Assembly (NCBI GenBank): GCA_025738555.1
Contig: JAOVFP010000012.1
Coordinates: 2,542,001-2,606,000 of the forward strand
DNA length: 64,000 bases
Source of the DNA: Cyathus striatus
Taxonomy: Eukaryota > Basidiomycota > Agaricomycetes > Agaricales > Nidulariaceae
Reading direction: 5' to 3'
The notes beneath the pieces are model-generated. The model was given only the letters and a program-made list of their open reading frames with translations. It was not told the DNA's origin and did not search any database. The position numbers and the translations under genes are program-made. The number at the start of each line of letters is the position of its first letter. The stretch's first letter is position 1. This document shows positions 10,903 to 22,971 of the stretch, piece after piece.

Positions 10903-12202
10903 ATGGTCAATACCAGAAAATCATCAAGTGCTGCAGCAAAAACTGACAATGACCAGAGAGCAAGTAGATCTGGTTCTAAAGACAGTGCAAATGCACCAGC
11001 TACACATGATAAAGGAGTGAAACAGACTAAGAGTAAGGCCAAAAAGTGTGTTATTTATATTCTTATTTGAGCTATTATATTTAATAATTTTGAATATAAA
11101 GGAAAACCTCAGTGAATAGACTTCAAGATGATCAGAATGCTGAAAATCCAAATCAATTTACCCCATAACTCTTGTTTTTATTATTTCTTCATTATATTTT
11201 AATTTTTTTATAGAGTAGAACAAGTTCTTATTGAGGAGAATACCTCAGTTGCCCCCCCTCCCCATTTTCCTTCAAAAGATTCCACTCAAGTTCCAATGGG
11301 AGAGATTAATGACACACTTAATGAGGATGAATTTCTAATGCCACTGGGATCTCAATTGGAAACTATGGATCTTAGCTCTATGAACACTGCTCATAACTCT
11401 GATAAACCTCAGGAAGATTCTGAGAATTCTGTGGAGAGTGCTACTGATAACTCTGATAAGTCTCTGGAAGATTCTGAAATTTCTATGGAGAGCACTAGTG
11501 ATATTTCTGATAAGTTTCAAGAAGAGAATACTGATACTGATAAATCTGAACATCAAGATTCTCATGATTCTAGTAAAGATACAGAGTCAGATATTGAAAA
11601 TGAACCTATGGTTATTGATACAGACATTACTCCAAAGAAAGGAGGTTCTGTTTTAAAGTGTGGTTGAGCTCCATCTAGCCCAACTAGTGCTCACCACTCT
11701 ATAAGTAAAGTTTCTAAGCACTCTGAGTCCCACAGCTCAGCAACATCTTCCCTTAGTAAGGATGATCTTCAAGGGGCATCACGTATAACAGGTGGATTTT
11801 CCCATGGAAGAGCAACTGGGAATATATTTAATTATGGTGATGAGGAAGATGGTAAGATAATAGTTATAGTTATGAGATTTTGGTAGCTAATATATCCTGA
11901 AAAATGAGGGTGGTATTGATAAGAAAAGTGTCTGGGGAACTCAGAAGCCAGGATTTTCATCTCTATATGACATTTTAAAAGGAAAAGAAGCAGCTGCTGA
12001 GGAACATAAGGAAGAACAAAGTAAGGGAAAGGGAAAGGGGAAGGGAAAGGGGAAGGGGAAGGAAAGAGAAGAGAGTGACATTGACAATGATAATGAGGAG
12101 GTGAAGGATAAATATCAGGAAGACAGAATGAGTGAAAGTAAAGGAAAGGAAAAGAATAAGAAGTCGCACAGAAAGGACAAGGGGAAGTCCAAGAAATTGT
12201 AA
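10903..12202 (+). pseudogene. ORF1 of the 6.9-kb transposon, copy 1 (acidic to Lys-rich protein)
   Basis: The start MVNTRKSSSAAAK follows a CT-rich leader typical of fungal promoters. Exon 1 ends near 11038 at a GTGTGT donor; further exons continue after a TTTTTATAG acceptor at about 11215. The product is Ser/Asp/Glu-rich with SDK repeats, then ELKGASxxxGG-like SKDDLQGASRITGG, a short W-containing domain (SVWGTQKPGF), and a Lys/Gly tail of KGKGKGK repeats ending KSKKL-TAA at 12200-12202. The minus-strand copy (24611-18929) has the same order. A TGA at 11665-11667 breaks an otherwise continuous frame. Domain order and tail suggest a nuclear, nucleic-acid-associated protein, but function is not known. 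Confidence 0.55.
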
Positions 12203-12211
12203 GAATTTTGC

Positions 12212-12540
12212 TATTACTTGCTTTCAATAGTCAAGTTTTTTTTTTTTTTTTTTTTCTTTTTTCTTTATTGTAGATTGGAATACTTCAACAGTATTTTCAA
12301 TTCATGTATAGTAATTGGCTTTCAACAGCCAATGACTTTTGTACTTCTTTATTTTATGTAAAGTTGGGAATACTTCAACAGTATTTTCAACTTCATGTAC
12401 ATTTATTTGCTTTCAACAGCAGAATGCTTTTGCTATTTTTTGTAGAGTTGAAATACTTCAACAGTATTTTTAACTTCATGTATGTACAGTTATTAGCTTT
12501 CAACAGCTATATGAATATTGTTGTGATTCTGTTAAATGTG
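12212..12540 (+). repeat. About 88-bp tandem repeat between ORF1 and the CxC gene
   Basis: Three and a half units contain GCTTTCAACAGC, then TTTTGTA, then TTGGAATACTTCAACAGTAT and TTCAACTTCATGTA. The first unit includes a T-rich run of about 19 bases. It lies between the ORF1 stop and the first CxC exon and could be intronic or intergenic. The minus-strand pair has no such insert: only about 16 bp separate the two frames there. Confidence 0.7.
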
Positions 12541-12639
12541 TGAACAATTTTCTAATAAAAATTTCACTGTTTTCTATAGCTCAACATACTTGCTGTATTT
12601 AAAAATATGGACAATATGTATTCTATTGTCCTTCATACC

Positions 12640-14930
12640 TCAAGTAAATGCAGCTCAATCTGAAGATCCATTTCCAAATATTCCTTTCAAGCTGTTTGCT
12701 GAATTTATTAATCTCAATTTCAGCTCAGATATTACTTTGGCAACTGTGTTGACAATTCTGTTCTCATTGCTGAATAACACTGATATTCTTAACCTTCATG
12801 CATGAGCAAAACATTCTGTACATGAAGATGAATATTCTGTAATTGCTAATGGATGGATTAAAGCACTTGCTACTGCTATACAAACTCATTTAGATGCACA
12901 AATTAACTCTGCAGAAATGGAAGATACACAATTATTTCATTCATATGAAAGGCCAAAAAATTTAGGTTCATCAAAAATATCTGTAATTTCTAAGAAGCTA
13001 GATAGATTATTGTCTATATTGGACTTAGATCCATATGAAAGAAAAGAAGAAAATTTGCAACCTTTGAAACCTGTTTCTACTAGTGAAATTGAGCCAGTAC
13101 TGCTTATTGGTCCTGCTCACATCACTTGTTCAACACCTGAAAAAGCTTGTATTGGAAGGGTATTGCATATCAACACTCATCAGCGTGATAGAACAAAAGT
13201 TACACTTATGAAGGGAATTAAGCTATATGAAAATGCTCAGATTGTATCTGGGTTTTGCACAAAATGTGAAGCTATATATTATGCAGATCATAAAAGTCTT
13301 GCTACTTCTTCCAACTCTGAAACTTCACAACGTAATCCAGATGTTAGTTCTAAAGATTGCATGTTTTTCAATAAAGCAAAATATGTTAAAATTGGAAAAA
13401 GTATTTGGGCTGATAGATTGTTTACCAATATGGTTGTCAACTCTGTTTATCATTTTCATGCATCAACTGCTGCATATACAGAGTTCTGGAATTATACATT
13501 TTCAAAAGGTGATGAAAATGAGTACCCACCTATTTCAAGACAGCAAATATGGAAAGCCTTTATACATGAAACAACTAGACAGATATCTGTTTCAATGAAT
13601 AAAACTCTAGTAATGCCAGACAATTTATTAATACAGCAAATAGCTAAAGAGGCATATTTGAAGTTGGGACAAGAAGGTATTATTGGAGATGCTTTGAACC
13701 ATTCATGTAAAGAATGCACACATGATTATAAGGCAACAGCTGATCATATTAATACTGATGACAATGCTGCAGTAGTTGGAATAGATGAAAATCGCACTGT
13801 ACCAATATTACAAGAAGATGCTGAAAATACAGAATATGCAGATATGGATGATAATGCAATGGAAACAGATCATGTTCCAGAACCAAAAGTTAAAATGATA
13901 GTGGTTGATGGCATTGTTATGGGGCCAAATCACTGTGCCTATCAGAATTGTTCTGAGAAATTAGCAAATGCAAAAACAGGAGTATTTTGTCTAAGACATG
14001 GAAGTCAACATGAAGGACTATGCCGAATGAAAATTTGTTACAATATTAAAGAACAAAATTCTCAAACATGTGTAAATCACAGACAAAACTGGTACAATCA
14101 TGTTATTTGATTTGGACGACAATCTGTACTTGGCATTTGAAGAATTATCTGAAGAACTGAAGAAGAAGGTGCACCATCATGGACACAGCAATTGAGAAGG
14201 AGAATCAATCCACCACATGACCAGCCAAATCATGAGCCACAAGAACCAAATAATTACCTTGTAGCTCCTCGTTTCTACTGTGTTGAAACAATTTGTGCAC
14301 CATGTGGGGTTGTTATTGCATGGACAAAATTTGCAAAGTCAGAAGGTGCCTGTCAAATTGTGGAGTTTCAGGAAAAAATATATCCAACACAAGAAACTAG
14401 ACCAAGCTATGTATGTATTGATAAAGCATGTGTAGTCCTGAAATTTTTAATCAACTCCCACAATTGAAATATTTGGAAAACCTCAACAAGATTTGTTGTA
14501 GATTCTTTTCACTATATTAATCACAGAGTGAAAGATTATCTATGTTGCACTTACTGCAATCCTGGTCCTTTGAATGGATCAGCACCAAATTTAGTTGTTG
14601 TTGAAAGAGATATAGAGGGTGATGAGCATTATAAACAAGCATTTAACACTCAGGTATGTTTAATATAGTCTCATTTACAACTTATAAATATTTTTCACAT
14701 AGGCATGTGAGCAACTAAATGCTTGGTTAGGGGGCTTCCAAAGTATACTTAATAGAATGACTGTGGATAACTTCAACTGGACATTGCATGCAATGCTTTT
14801 TATTCATACCCAAAGAGTTATTCAAAAACAAATCAAAAAACAAAATCAACAAATGCAAACACAGGCAGAACAACAGGCAGATGAGGATGGAATTGAGGAA
14901 GATGGAGTTGAAATTAGTAGAGTTGATTAG
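12640..14930 (+). pseudogene. CxC5/CxC6 KDZ-associated protein, probable transposase, copy 1
   Basis: The protein begins with a helical LFAEFINLNF/LNLHA segment, followed by a CxC5-like cluster (GFCTKCEAIYYADHK, later HSCKECTHDYK), then VVDGIVMGPNHCAYQNC and a Cys/His-rich CxC6-like cluster to about 14095. The C-terminal part has CAPCGVVIAWTKF, YVCIDKAC, RFVVDSFHYINH and, after an intron (14654-14702, GTATGT...ATAG), ACEQLNAWLGGF, ending at TAG 14928-14930. CxC5 and CxC6 clusters are known from KDZ transposases. D in CIDKAC, D/H in VDSFHY and E in ACEQLN come in the order of a DDE-type core, which is my inference. TGA codons at 12803, 14108, two just after it, and 14465 break the frame; at 12803 the other copy has Arg. 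Confidence 0.7.
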
Positions 14931-15014
14931 ATTGAATGTATATGAGTGTAAAAATCTGTTAGAATAAATATATAAATTTAGTGTTAAAATTTGCAATTTC
15001 TTCTTTTCAGTAGA

Positions 15015-15409
15015 TTAAGAATCTCACAGTCTCAGCAGCATCTGCCTGCCTTTATTGGACTGAGTACAGATTGTTTACATGTAATGAGTATATATAATAC
15101 TAGTAGTAAGTTGATATGAAGTACATATGGGGTATGAGTGGGGTACAAGTAATGAACATGTATCACACTAGCATGAAGTTGATATAAAGTACAGGTAGAG
15201 TACAGGTAGAGAACAGGTAGAGAACAGGTAGAGAACAGGTAATGAATATGTATCACATTAGCATGAAGTTGATATAAAGTACAGGTAGAGTACAGGTAAT
15301 GAACATGTATGATAGTCCTAAAGTCTACCTGTAGTCCAGGTAGAGTCCAGGTAGAGTCCAGAAATCTACCTGGACTCCACCTGATTTGGTGGAGGAGTGT
15401 GATATACTG
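15015..15409 (+). repeat. Subterminal repeats and right terminus of the 6.9-kb transposon
   Basis: ACAGGTAGAG/GAACAGGTAGAG units and two diverged copies of a segment containing ACATGTATCACACTAGCATGAAGTTGATATAAAG-type sequence (read in parts) fill 15110-15310. TCCAGGTAGAG repeats and the inverted terminus follow. Similar GTCCAGGTAGAG runs precede the same terminus in the short family-A elements. Confidence 0.65.
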
Positions 15410-15417
15410 AGCTAAAG

Positions 15418-16310
15418 AAGATTGTGACCTATGAAGTCTTGCTACAATTTTGGAATGATCAGTTTCATCCGACTCTGAAGGAAGGACTGTTTCTGAGGGT
15501 GGAAGTAGCTTGAGTGAGCCAGAGACAGCAGATGGAGAGGGTGATAGTGAGAACGAGAGAGAAGAGCAGACTGACAATCCACCCAAACTCAACCTTCCAC
15601 CTGTTGAATATGTTATGACATCTGGTGGGCAACATAAGTCCAAATATGATGCAACAAGAGATAGCAACATATCTGCAAACCAGCAATTTCTTGCAGAGTT
15701 AGGGATGGGACCTCCACCATCTCTTGCCAAAGGAAAGAAGCAGCACCGAAAGCCAAAGACAATGAAATTGCACAATAGCTCCAATGGGGTACAACAATCT
15801 GCTCAAGTAGGACAGAAGTAAGTACTCATTTGTTTAATTTTTTTATTTACATTTCATGTGGTAACTTCATCATTAGGACTACTGGTGTTGATGACAGTAT
15901 AACTCATATGTTTGGACACTCTGACTTAGACATAAACCCATCTGTCAATGAAGTTCCCACATAGGTTACCAACACTTGGTTAATTCATTTCATGCATATC
16001 AAACTTACCCCATTTAATATAAAGCAATACTTCAAACATTAAACACAATGTACATTGCACTAGTGGTGCTCATGCACTGAGCGAGCAGAACAACACTGCT
16101 CAAAGGTAATGTAATAATTCATTCATATAGATTTTATTTATTTATTGTATTATTAGTGGTGGTAATAACCTTGATGTCAAAAGGTGGGTGAAGAACATTT
16201 GCAGTTTCCATTGGATATCCTGAATAGTGGCAGTATACATACATTTACAGGTAATGCAAGGGAAATTCTTGGGCCACTTCCAGACTATGCACAGGTGTAT
16301 GTAGACTACC
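15418..16310 (+). pseudogene. Gene 3 copy 1, middle part
   Basis: After the transposon the gene resumes with an exon encoding acidic residues, then PPKLNLPPVEY, SKYDATRDSNISANQQFL and a basic KGKKQHRKPK stretch up to a GTAAGT donor at about 15820. Further short exons lead to GPLPDYAQVYVDYLEK at 16311-16318. The minus-strand copy at 30406-29485 matches it throughout (SKYDATREESITANQR, EPLPDYAQAYIEYL). A TGA before SLA is shared with that copy at the same codon. The frame is cut at 16318 by the start of an inverted-repeat element, and its continuation lies at 28179-27620 on the other strand. Confidence 0.7.
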
Positions 16311-16318
16311 TAGAGAAG

Positions 16319-16640
16319 CAGTACTTATCCCTCCTCCACCCTTTCACCTTCATCTAGGATGTTCCAAAATCACAAAAATTTGGTGAAATTCAAGTGAAGT
16401 TTAGGTGAAAACTAGGTGAAATTTGAATATGAAATTCATGTGAAGTACACATGAAATACAAGTCATGTACAGTGCAATAGTTACATGAAATCCATGTGAA
16501 GTACACATGAAATACAATTCAAATTCATATGCATGTACAGTACAATAGTTACATTATACTCACATGAAATATATATTATTTCCTACAAAAAAAATGTATT
16601 TTAAAGATTTAGAACTTAGAATTACATATGACAGTTAGAG
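16319..16640 (+). mobile_element. One half of a split 8-bp-duplication TIR element (E)
   Basis: It begins CAGTACTTATCCCTCCTCCA directly after TAGAGAAG (16311-16318). The second half, beginning GAGGTCTTTACCCTCCCCCA at 28180 next to CTTCTCTA (the reverse complement of TAGAGAAG), has a matching terminus. The interior consists of TTCATGTGAAGTACACATGA-type repeats. The right border is uncertain; it ends somewhere before the CxC stop codon at 16660. Confidence 0.6.
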
Positions 16641-16659
16641 AATATTGTAAATTTATCTA

Positions 16660-18913
16660 TTATATGTCCACATCCATATCCTCAGGTAGATCATCACTGA
16701 GCCTTGTCTTCATTGCTCTTTGCTGTTGTCTATCCAAAACATGTTGTGTGTTATAAACCAACATTGCATGTAGAAACCAACTAAAGTTTAATACTGTCAT
16801 TCATTTGAGAATAGACTCAAACCCACCCAGCCAAGAATTGAGTTGCTCACATGACTGATAATGAATTAATAGTTATTAAGATTTTAATACTTATATCTTA
16901 CCTGTGTATTAAAAGCTCTCTTGTAATATGGTTGACCATTCCGATCATGTTCAATTATTACAAGATTAGGAGCAGAACCATCACTTGGTGCAGGATTGCA
17001 AAATGTACAACAAAGGTCATCATCTGCCTTATGATTTGTATAGTAATATCCATCAACAACAAATCGACTATTCAGTAGCCAAGGTTGATAAAGAATATTG
17101 TTCAGAACTGAACGTAGAACCAGACAGGCTTTGTCAATACATATATATGCTGGATGTGAGTCAAGTGTTGGGTAAATCATATTTAATAACCCCATGATAT
17201 TAGCTGTTGACTCAGATTTTACAAACTTTTTCCAAGCAATAACAACTCCACATAGAGCACACACAGTTTCAACACAATAATAGTGATTTGGGGAAAAATA
17301 AGACTTGCAGGTATCAGAATTATCATCATTCTGTTCTTCATCATGTGGCTGCTGTGGTCAATTAACATTAGGTAGCCATGCCAGATTTTCATTTCTGCAT
17401 TGCAGTGCTCTTTTTAGTCCAGAAAGACTTGCTGAACTGTAATTTGACTTATGCTTATTCCACATTTCTTTATGAGCCTCACATGCTTTTGTACCTGCAA
17501 CTTTTTGTACATCACAACTCTTAACATGACACTTGGGTCCATATTATATGTTATGATGTCTGCAGAATACACCACCACAATAATTGTTAACTTCAGCATG
17601 ACAACCCTCCATTGCACAGTGCTAAATCATTGTTAAGTCTAAGTTTATAATAAATAAATAAATACACATACAGTTGGGCCCATTACAACACCATCTACTA
17701 CAACCATCTTCACAGGAGCAAAATTTTCTGTTGTAATATTACTTCTGTAGTTAGTCATGTTATCAGCTGTAGACTTGTACTTTTGAGTACATTCTAAGCA
17801 GCTGTGCTCTGATGGAGGTTTAACAATTCCATTTGCCCCAAGATGCTCAAATGCATAATGTGTAATTTCATTGATTGGTAGATGATCATCAACAGTAAGT
17901 TGTCTACCAGTAATTAAGCTTACAGTCCAAATAGACTCATCTGTAAAGGCATGCCAAATTTGCTTGTGACTAATTTCAATGTTATTTCCAAAGCTATTAC
18001 TCCAATATTCAGCATATGCTGCAGCTGATGCATGAAAACTGTATATACCATGCATTATTGCTTTAAAGAATACTTGATCCACCCAAAGATGAGTACCTAT
18101 TTTAAAATAATGTGCTTTATTTAAATATTCTTTTTGTGGTCTCTGACCAGTAATAGATATACATTTATGATCAGCATAGTATATTGATTTACACTTAGAG
18201 CAAGATCCTGTTAGTATATATGATTCATGATACATTTTTGTACCCTCAATTAATGTAACTTTTGGTGTATCTCGATATTTTGAATTTTGTGTTAATGCAG
18301 ATCCATTACATAATGCACCATTGCAACACATAAACAATGGACATATCATTCATACTGGAGTTAATTTAGTTTCTGAAACAGGTCCTAGCTCTCCAATATA
18401 GTGCCCTGTCTCATTATATGGATGCAATTTAAGAAATTTGGAAAATGCATCCAGTTTTGCAGAAATATTATAGTTAATGTCATCATCATCATAGTGATCT
18501 GGAATTATATTTTCTTGAAATAAATATTTAGTTTTACTACCAAGAGAAGATGTAATAGCCATTGATAGTGCATTAATCCAAGCAGTTAGTGTTGTTGTTC
18601 TTCTGTCATTTCCTTCATGATACTGTTGTCTTGCATGTAAATTTAACAGCTCAACATTACTTGTTAGAGAAAACAGCAAAAATATAACTTTCAATAGGCT
18701 AATCTTTGATCCAAAGTTTGCTTCAATAAACTGACTAAATTGGCTAAACTTTAACATAGGAAACTCTTGTTCAGTTCCTATAGCATAGGCCTTTGGCAAG
18801 AAATACAATACAACTAAATATGAGTGCCTGAGCAATAGAGAAATGCATACTTGAAGTAACCAAATAACAATGTTAAAGAAACTAAAATTACATGATACAA
18901 ACTTTAACACCAC
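16660..18913 (-). pseudogene. CxC5/CxC6 KDZ-associated protein, probable transposase, copy 2
   Basis: On the minus strand it has the same plan as copy 1: SQFIEANFGSKISLL and LNLHARQQ, then CCNGALCNG, TGSCSKCKSIYYADHK, HSCLECTQKYK, VVDGVVMGPT with an intron at about 17675-17625, the CxC6-like cluster (HCAMEGC, VFCRHH, CHVKSC), CALCGVVIAWKKF, YICIDKAC, RFVVDGYYY, CCTFCNPAPSDGSAPN and, after an intron, CEQLNSWLGGF ending at TAA 16660-16662. VDGYYY lacks the His of copy 1. Stops break it at 18350 (TGA), a TAA after VFCRHHNI, a TGA after NVN and a TGA at 16801-16803 where copy 1 has Arg. The first exon border is not certain. Confidence 0.7.
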
Positions 18914-19640
18914 ATGATGTACAACTACTTACTTGTTCTTAATTCCAGCTCCTTTCTTTGATTTCCCCTTGTCCTTCCCTTTGGCTGATTTCTGCTTTAA
19001 ATCACTGGCCTTCTCTTTACCAGCTGCTTTATCTTTATTAGCCTTGTCTCTGACATCCATCCAGTCCTCTAAATTGACTCTTGTAAATCCAGACGACTTC
19101 TCCAAGCCCCAAATCTCATGTGTATTGTTCATATCAGGATTATTATTACTTAGCCATTCTGCCATGTCTGGATAGCTGGAAAGTCTCTTCAGAACAACAT
19201 CCCAGTTGTGCCATGCAGTAGTTCCAATCCAAAAAAGTTTATAAATGTCAGAGGATGATGGTTTAGCAAACCCATCAGGCAAGGGTTTAGAATTTATGTT
19301 CACTAAGTGTTTAACCCTATTAACCTCACTGTAGACTTTCCATGCCTCCTGAATTGACCATTTTCCAGTAAGTCCAAGGAGTGACTGGTCTACCTCATAA
19401 ATGGATACAATAGTCCTCTCTCTTGGAGATAACTTATTGCCAATATGGGTGTTCTCAACTGAATAGCTAGACTTATTATCCTCACTCTTAGAATGAACCA
19501 AAGTTTCATTTGTGCTAATAGCACTTGGAGCCTCACTGTAGCCAATATGTTTAATGATAGGGTCAGTCTGACACAAGAATTAGTATTTAATATATATATA
19601 TAATTGAAATTCTTACTGCAGCAAGAAAAATAGCTAAGTC

Positions 19641-20863
19641 CTGTATGTGTCACTCCCACACACATCTCAACTGACTATCAACTGACTATCAACTGACTCT
19701 CATATAAGTATCAATAGTCTCACCTGACTCTTATCTGACTCTCAACTAAGTCTCAGAAGTCAGGTTAGACTCTCATCTGACTGTCATTTGACTCTCAACT
19801 GAGTCTCAAAAGTGAACTGAGAGTCTCATTAGAGTCAGTTGAGAGTCAGTTGAGACCTGAAATTAGTATTGGGCTTAGCTTGGATTCTTACCTGACTCTT
19901 ACCTGACTCTTACCTAACTCCATGTGTGACATGTTGGAAAATGTTGGAAAAAGCGTGACATGTGTGACAAGCGTGGGAAAAATGTGACATGTTTGGAAAA
20001 CTGTCACATATCATAATCATCACACTTGCCACACTTTTCCAACATGTCACACTTTTCCCACGCTTGTCACACATGTCACGCTTTTTCCAACATTTTCCAA
20101 CATGTCACACTTTCACACATGTGTGACAATAGAGTCTAGGTACAGCTTAGTTTCCCAGCATATCATACTTTTCCAACATTTTCCAGCATGTCACACATGT
20201 CACACTTTTTCCAGCTTTTTCCAACATTTTCCAACATGTCACGCTTTTTCCAATATTTTCCAGCATGTCACGCTTTTCCCAACATTTTCCAACATGTCAC
20301 ACGACAAGATGTGTCACACATGTCACGCTTTTTCCAACACGTCACACATGTCACACATTGAGGACTGTGTATAGTCTAGGTAAGTGTGATGACTGTGCAC
20401 ACTTGTCCTAGTGTGTCATTCAGGAAGTCCACTTTTTTCAACATGTTACACATGCCACACATTGTGGCATGTGTAATGACTGTGGGAAACTATAGTGATC
20501 AGGTGGAATCTACATGGAGTCTATTTTACACCAATAACTCATACAAATTTAATTGATAGTCAGATGATAGTCAGGTGAAATTGTATCAATCAACTCTCAG
20601 ATTAGTATCTGATACCAGATTGAATAAGAGTAAGCTAATAGTAAGATGAGAGTAAGGTGAGACTAGCAATATTCTAATTTTGTATGTAATTATAATCTGA
20701 CTATCAACTGACTCTCACCTGACTCTCAAAACTCTCGCCTGACTCTCATCTGAGTCTCAACTAAGTCTCATCTTACTATCAATCTACTCTCTGATACTAT
20801 CAACTGACTCTCAACTGACTCTCTGATAGTCAGTTGAAACATGTGGCTAAGTGTCATGACCTC
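19641..20863 (+). mobile_element. Family-C non-coding TIR element
   Basis: The ends CTGTATGTGTCACTCCCACA and, inverted, GAGGTCATGACACTTAGCCA are flanked by the exact 8-bp duplication GCTAAGTC (19633-19640 and 20864-20871). The body consists of ACCTGACTCTCA/CAACTGACTCTCA repeats at both sides around a central TGTCACGCTTTTTCC block (19925-20480). It carries no gene. It sits in an intron of ORF1 copy 2. The GAGGTCAT start is shared with the 6.9-kb element. Confidence 0.75.
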
Positions 20864-21582
20864 GCTAAGTCTTGATTTTGTGGGAGCCACTCAATAGTAA
20901 CTGCATTTTGTATGCTACTGTAGTGCCCTCACATAATCCAGATATTTCGACTGGTATCAAATACTCTAATCTGACAGTCTTGTTCTACAATTCATATTAG
21001 TGAAGATGAAACAAAATTCATAATAATATTTACCTTTAATATTAGGAATCATTTGAGCAATTTCTTCAAGTACAGATTTCAGATGATTGTTCACAATAAC
21101 AGGAATGGCTGTTGGAGGAGTTTCAATATTCAACAAAGTTTGGTTAACATTTGGAGAATCATCAGAAATGATAATATATGCTAGTCCTTCCTCCTGAATA
21201 TCCATAGGAGAGTTCTCATCATCAATGTAATCAGCAAAGTTCAAGGTATTTCCATATGCCTTTCCTCTAATTGTACCACCATGAGTTTTAGATGCTCCTT
21301 TCAATTCTGCCTTAGTTGGTACAGGGGATGGAGGAGAATTGGTTGCTGGGGGGCTATGCATATCATAGTCTTCTTTAGCACTCCCCTCCTCCAAAATTTG
21401 TTCATCTTTCTCATTATTCACTCCCATATTCTTTTTCTTTTCCTCAATATCAATCACCTCATTATCAGAACTCTCAGTATGTGTGAGTGCAAGTACCTGC
21501 AGGTAGGCATGCACCTGATCCGAATTTGCTACCCACCTGTGGGTGGCACCCATGTAAGGCCCAGGTCCACCCATGTTAGACC

Positions 21583-22971
21583 CTAAGTAAACTCAGTTAT
21601 AACATGGTTGGTGGTGCCATTAAAAAGTCTGAGAGCAATAGGTGGAGTAGGTGAGGTGGGAATAGCATGTGTCCATATGAAAGATGAATCCATAAAACAA
21701 TGGGTAGAACCTGAATTGACTAAAGCACTATATGAAACTGTACAGGATGTAGAGAGTGCATGGATGGTACTACAAAGCAGAATATGAAGGGCATTGGGAT
21801 CAGAAAGAGCAGAAGCATTGATTCTTACCTGCATCAGCTGCACACAAGGGAGAACAATGCAGTACTCAGCTTGTGTGGTGTCCAGAGAACTGCTCCCTAT
21901 TTTTTCAAACCCAAAGCTGGGTTGGAAAGAGGCATGAACCTGTGGGTCAAGGGACCCACAGAAGTCAACATAGGAGCCATAGTGGGTAACCTGGGTGCCC
22001 AGGCTCTAGCTGCAAAAGAGGCAGAGCAGGGACATTCTTTGGCACAATGCCCTGGATTCCCACAGAACAAGCATAGATTGTTGTTCATGTGACACTGACA
22101 TTCTTGAGGCAAGAGTTTGCCATCTTGACCAACTTTGTCATTCAATTCCAGCCTCTGTTGCTGAGGAGGTTGCAAGGAACAAGGTGGGTGACTACCAGCA
22201 TGATGGGGATAGCTCAGGCAGGGTGCATATTGGCCCAAAATAAGGTGGGAAGGTGTCAGAGTGACTGTGAGGCAAATTACAGGAGCTCTAACAGAGCTAT
22301 TGGCAACCTGCAGACCCTGAGACTGGTGGGATTCTCATGTACACTTGGACTGGCATTCCCAGTATTGGCTATCAATCCCTTGAGCTAGTTTAATCATCCC
22401 ATTCTCAGCATCCTCTTCTGGGTTTGCTAATCTGAAATTATCCTCTAGCATGACAATGAAAACCTCCCAAGAGTGAAGGAACTCATCATCAGCATAGGGG
22501 TTGGAGAGGGTCAGCATAATGAGCTGAAGCATGGTATCCCAAAGATATGCAAGAGTGAAGTTGATCTGGGAGTGTCCATCTGAGTATTGGGAAGAATTAT
22601 TCCAGAAATAGATCTGACACTGAGTGATGAACTGCTCCAACTTCTCAGCACTGGAACCATCAAAAGTATCTGGCTTTTGAATATTATGTTCCCAACATGA
22701 TCCCAATGTACCCTGTGCAGATTCCACAACTCTTAAAAGAGCTTCAGCAAGCTGGTCTTCCCAGTAGTGGTGCACAAGAGGTGTGCACCTGGGATTGTTG
22801 ACATCATCCTCATCACCATCATCCCCTGAGTCTGAGGAGGGTGGAGACAAAGGATTGAGCTGAGAAGGAGGTGGAGGTGGTGGCTCAATGGTACCACCAT
22901 TGGAGCCATGACCTTCAGGAGTCTCCTGGTCTGCTGGAACTGTACTGTATGGTGGTGGAGTGCCATCTGGG
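21583..22971 (-). pseudogene. Truncated Ty3/gypsy gag-protease
   Basis: The minus strand encodes a Pro/acidic N-terminus, then KPDTFDGSSAEKLEQFI, FTLAYLWDTML and SWEVFIVML, typical of the gypsy gag capsid region. A zinc knuckle CLFCGNPGHCAKEC (CX2CX4HX4C) and a protease segment LVNSGSTHCFMDS follow. The gypsy protease motif normally reads DSG, so Asp to Asn at that position would inactivate it. Frames shift or stop between the three parts. Nothing of RT or integrase follows: the fragment ends at 21583. It is a different family from the gypsy element at 45.7-52.2 kb. Confidence 0.7.

Larger units (their letters stand above)
8533..15409 (+). mobile_element. 6.9-kb TIR transposon carrying ORF1 and CxC5/CxC6 gene (family A, coding copy)
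   Basis: The left end GAGGTCATTGCATTCCTCCA and the inverted right end CAGTATATCACACTCCTCCA agree over about 35 bp, including the following ATCAGGTRGA. Both are flanked by the exact 8-bp duplication AGCTAAAG (8525-8532 and 15410-15417). Removing the element restores the gene 3 intron-exon junction seen in the uninterrupted copy near 30406, so the boundaries are well supported. Contents in order: tRNA-like sequence, hairpin minisatellite, four palindromes, ORF1, an 88-bp repeat, the CxC5/CxC6 gene, and subterminal ACAGGTAGAG repeats. 8-bp duplications suit hAT and Zisupton-type (KDZ) elements; the cargo favours KDZ. Both genes carry stops, so this copy is probably immobile. Confidence 0.75.
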
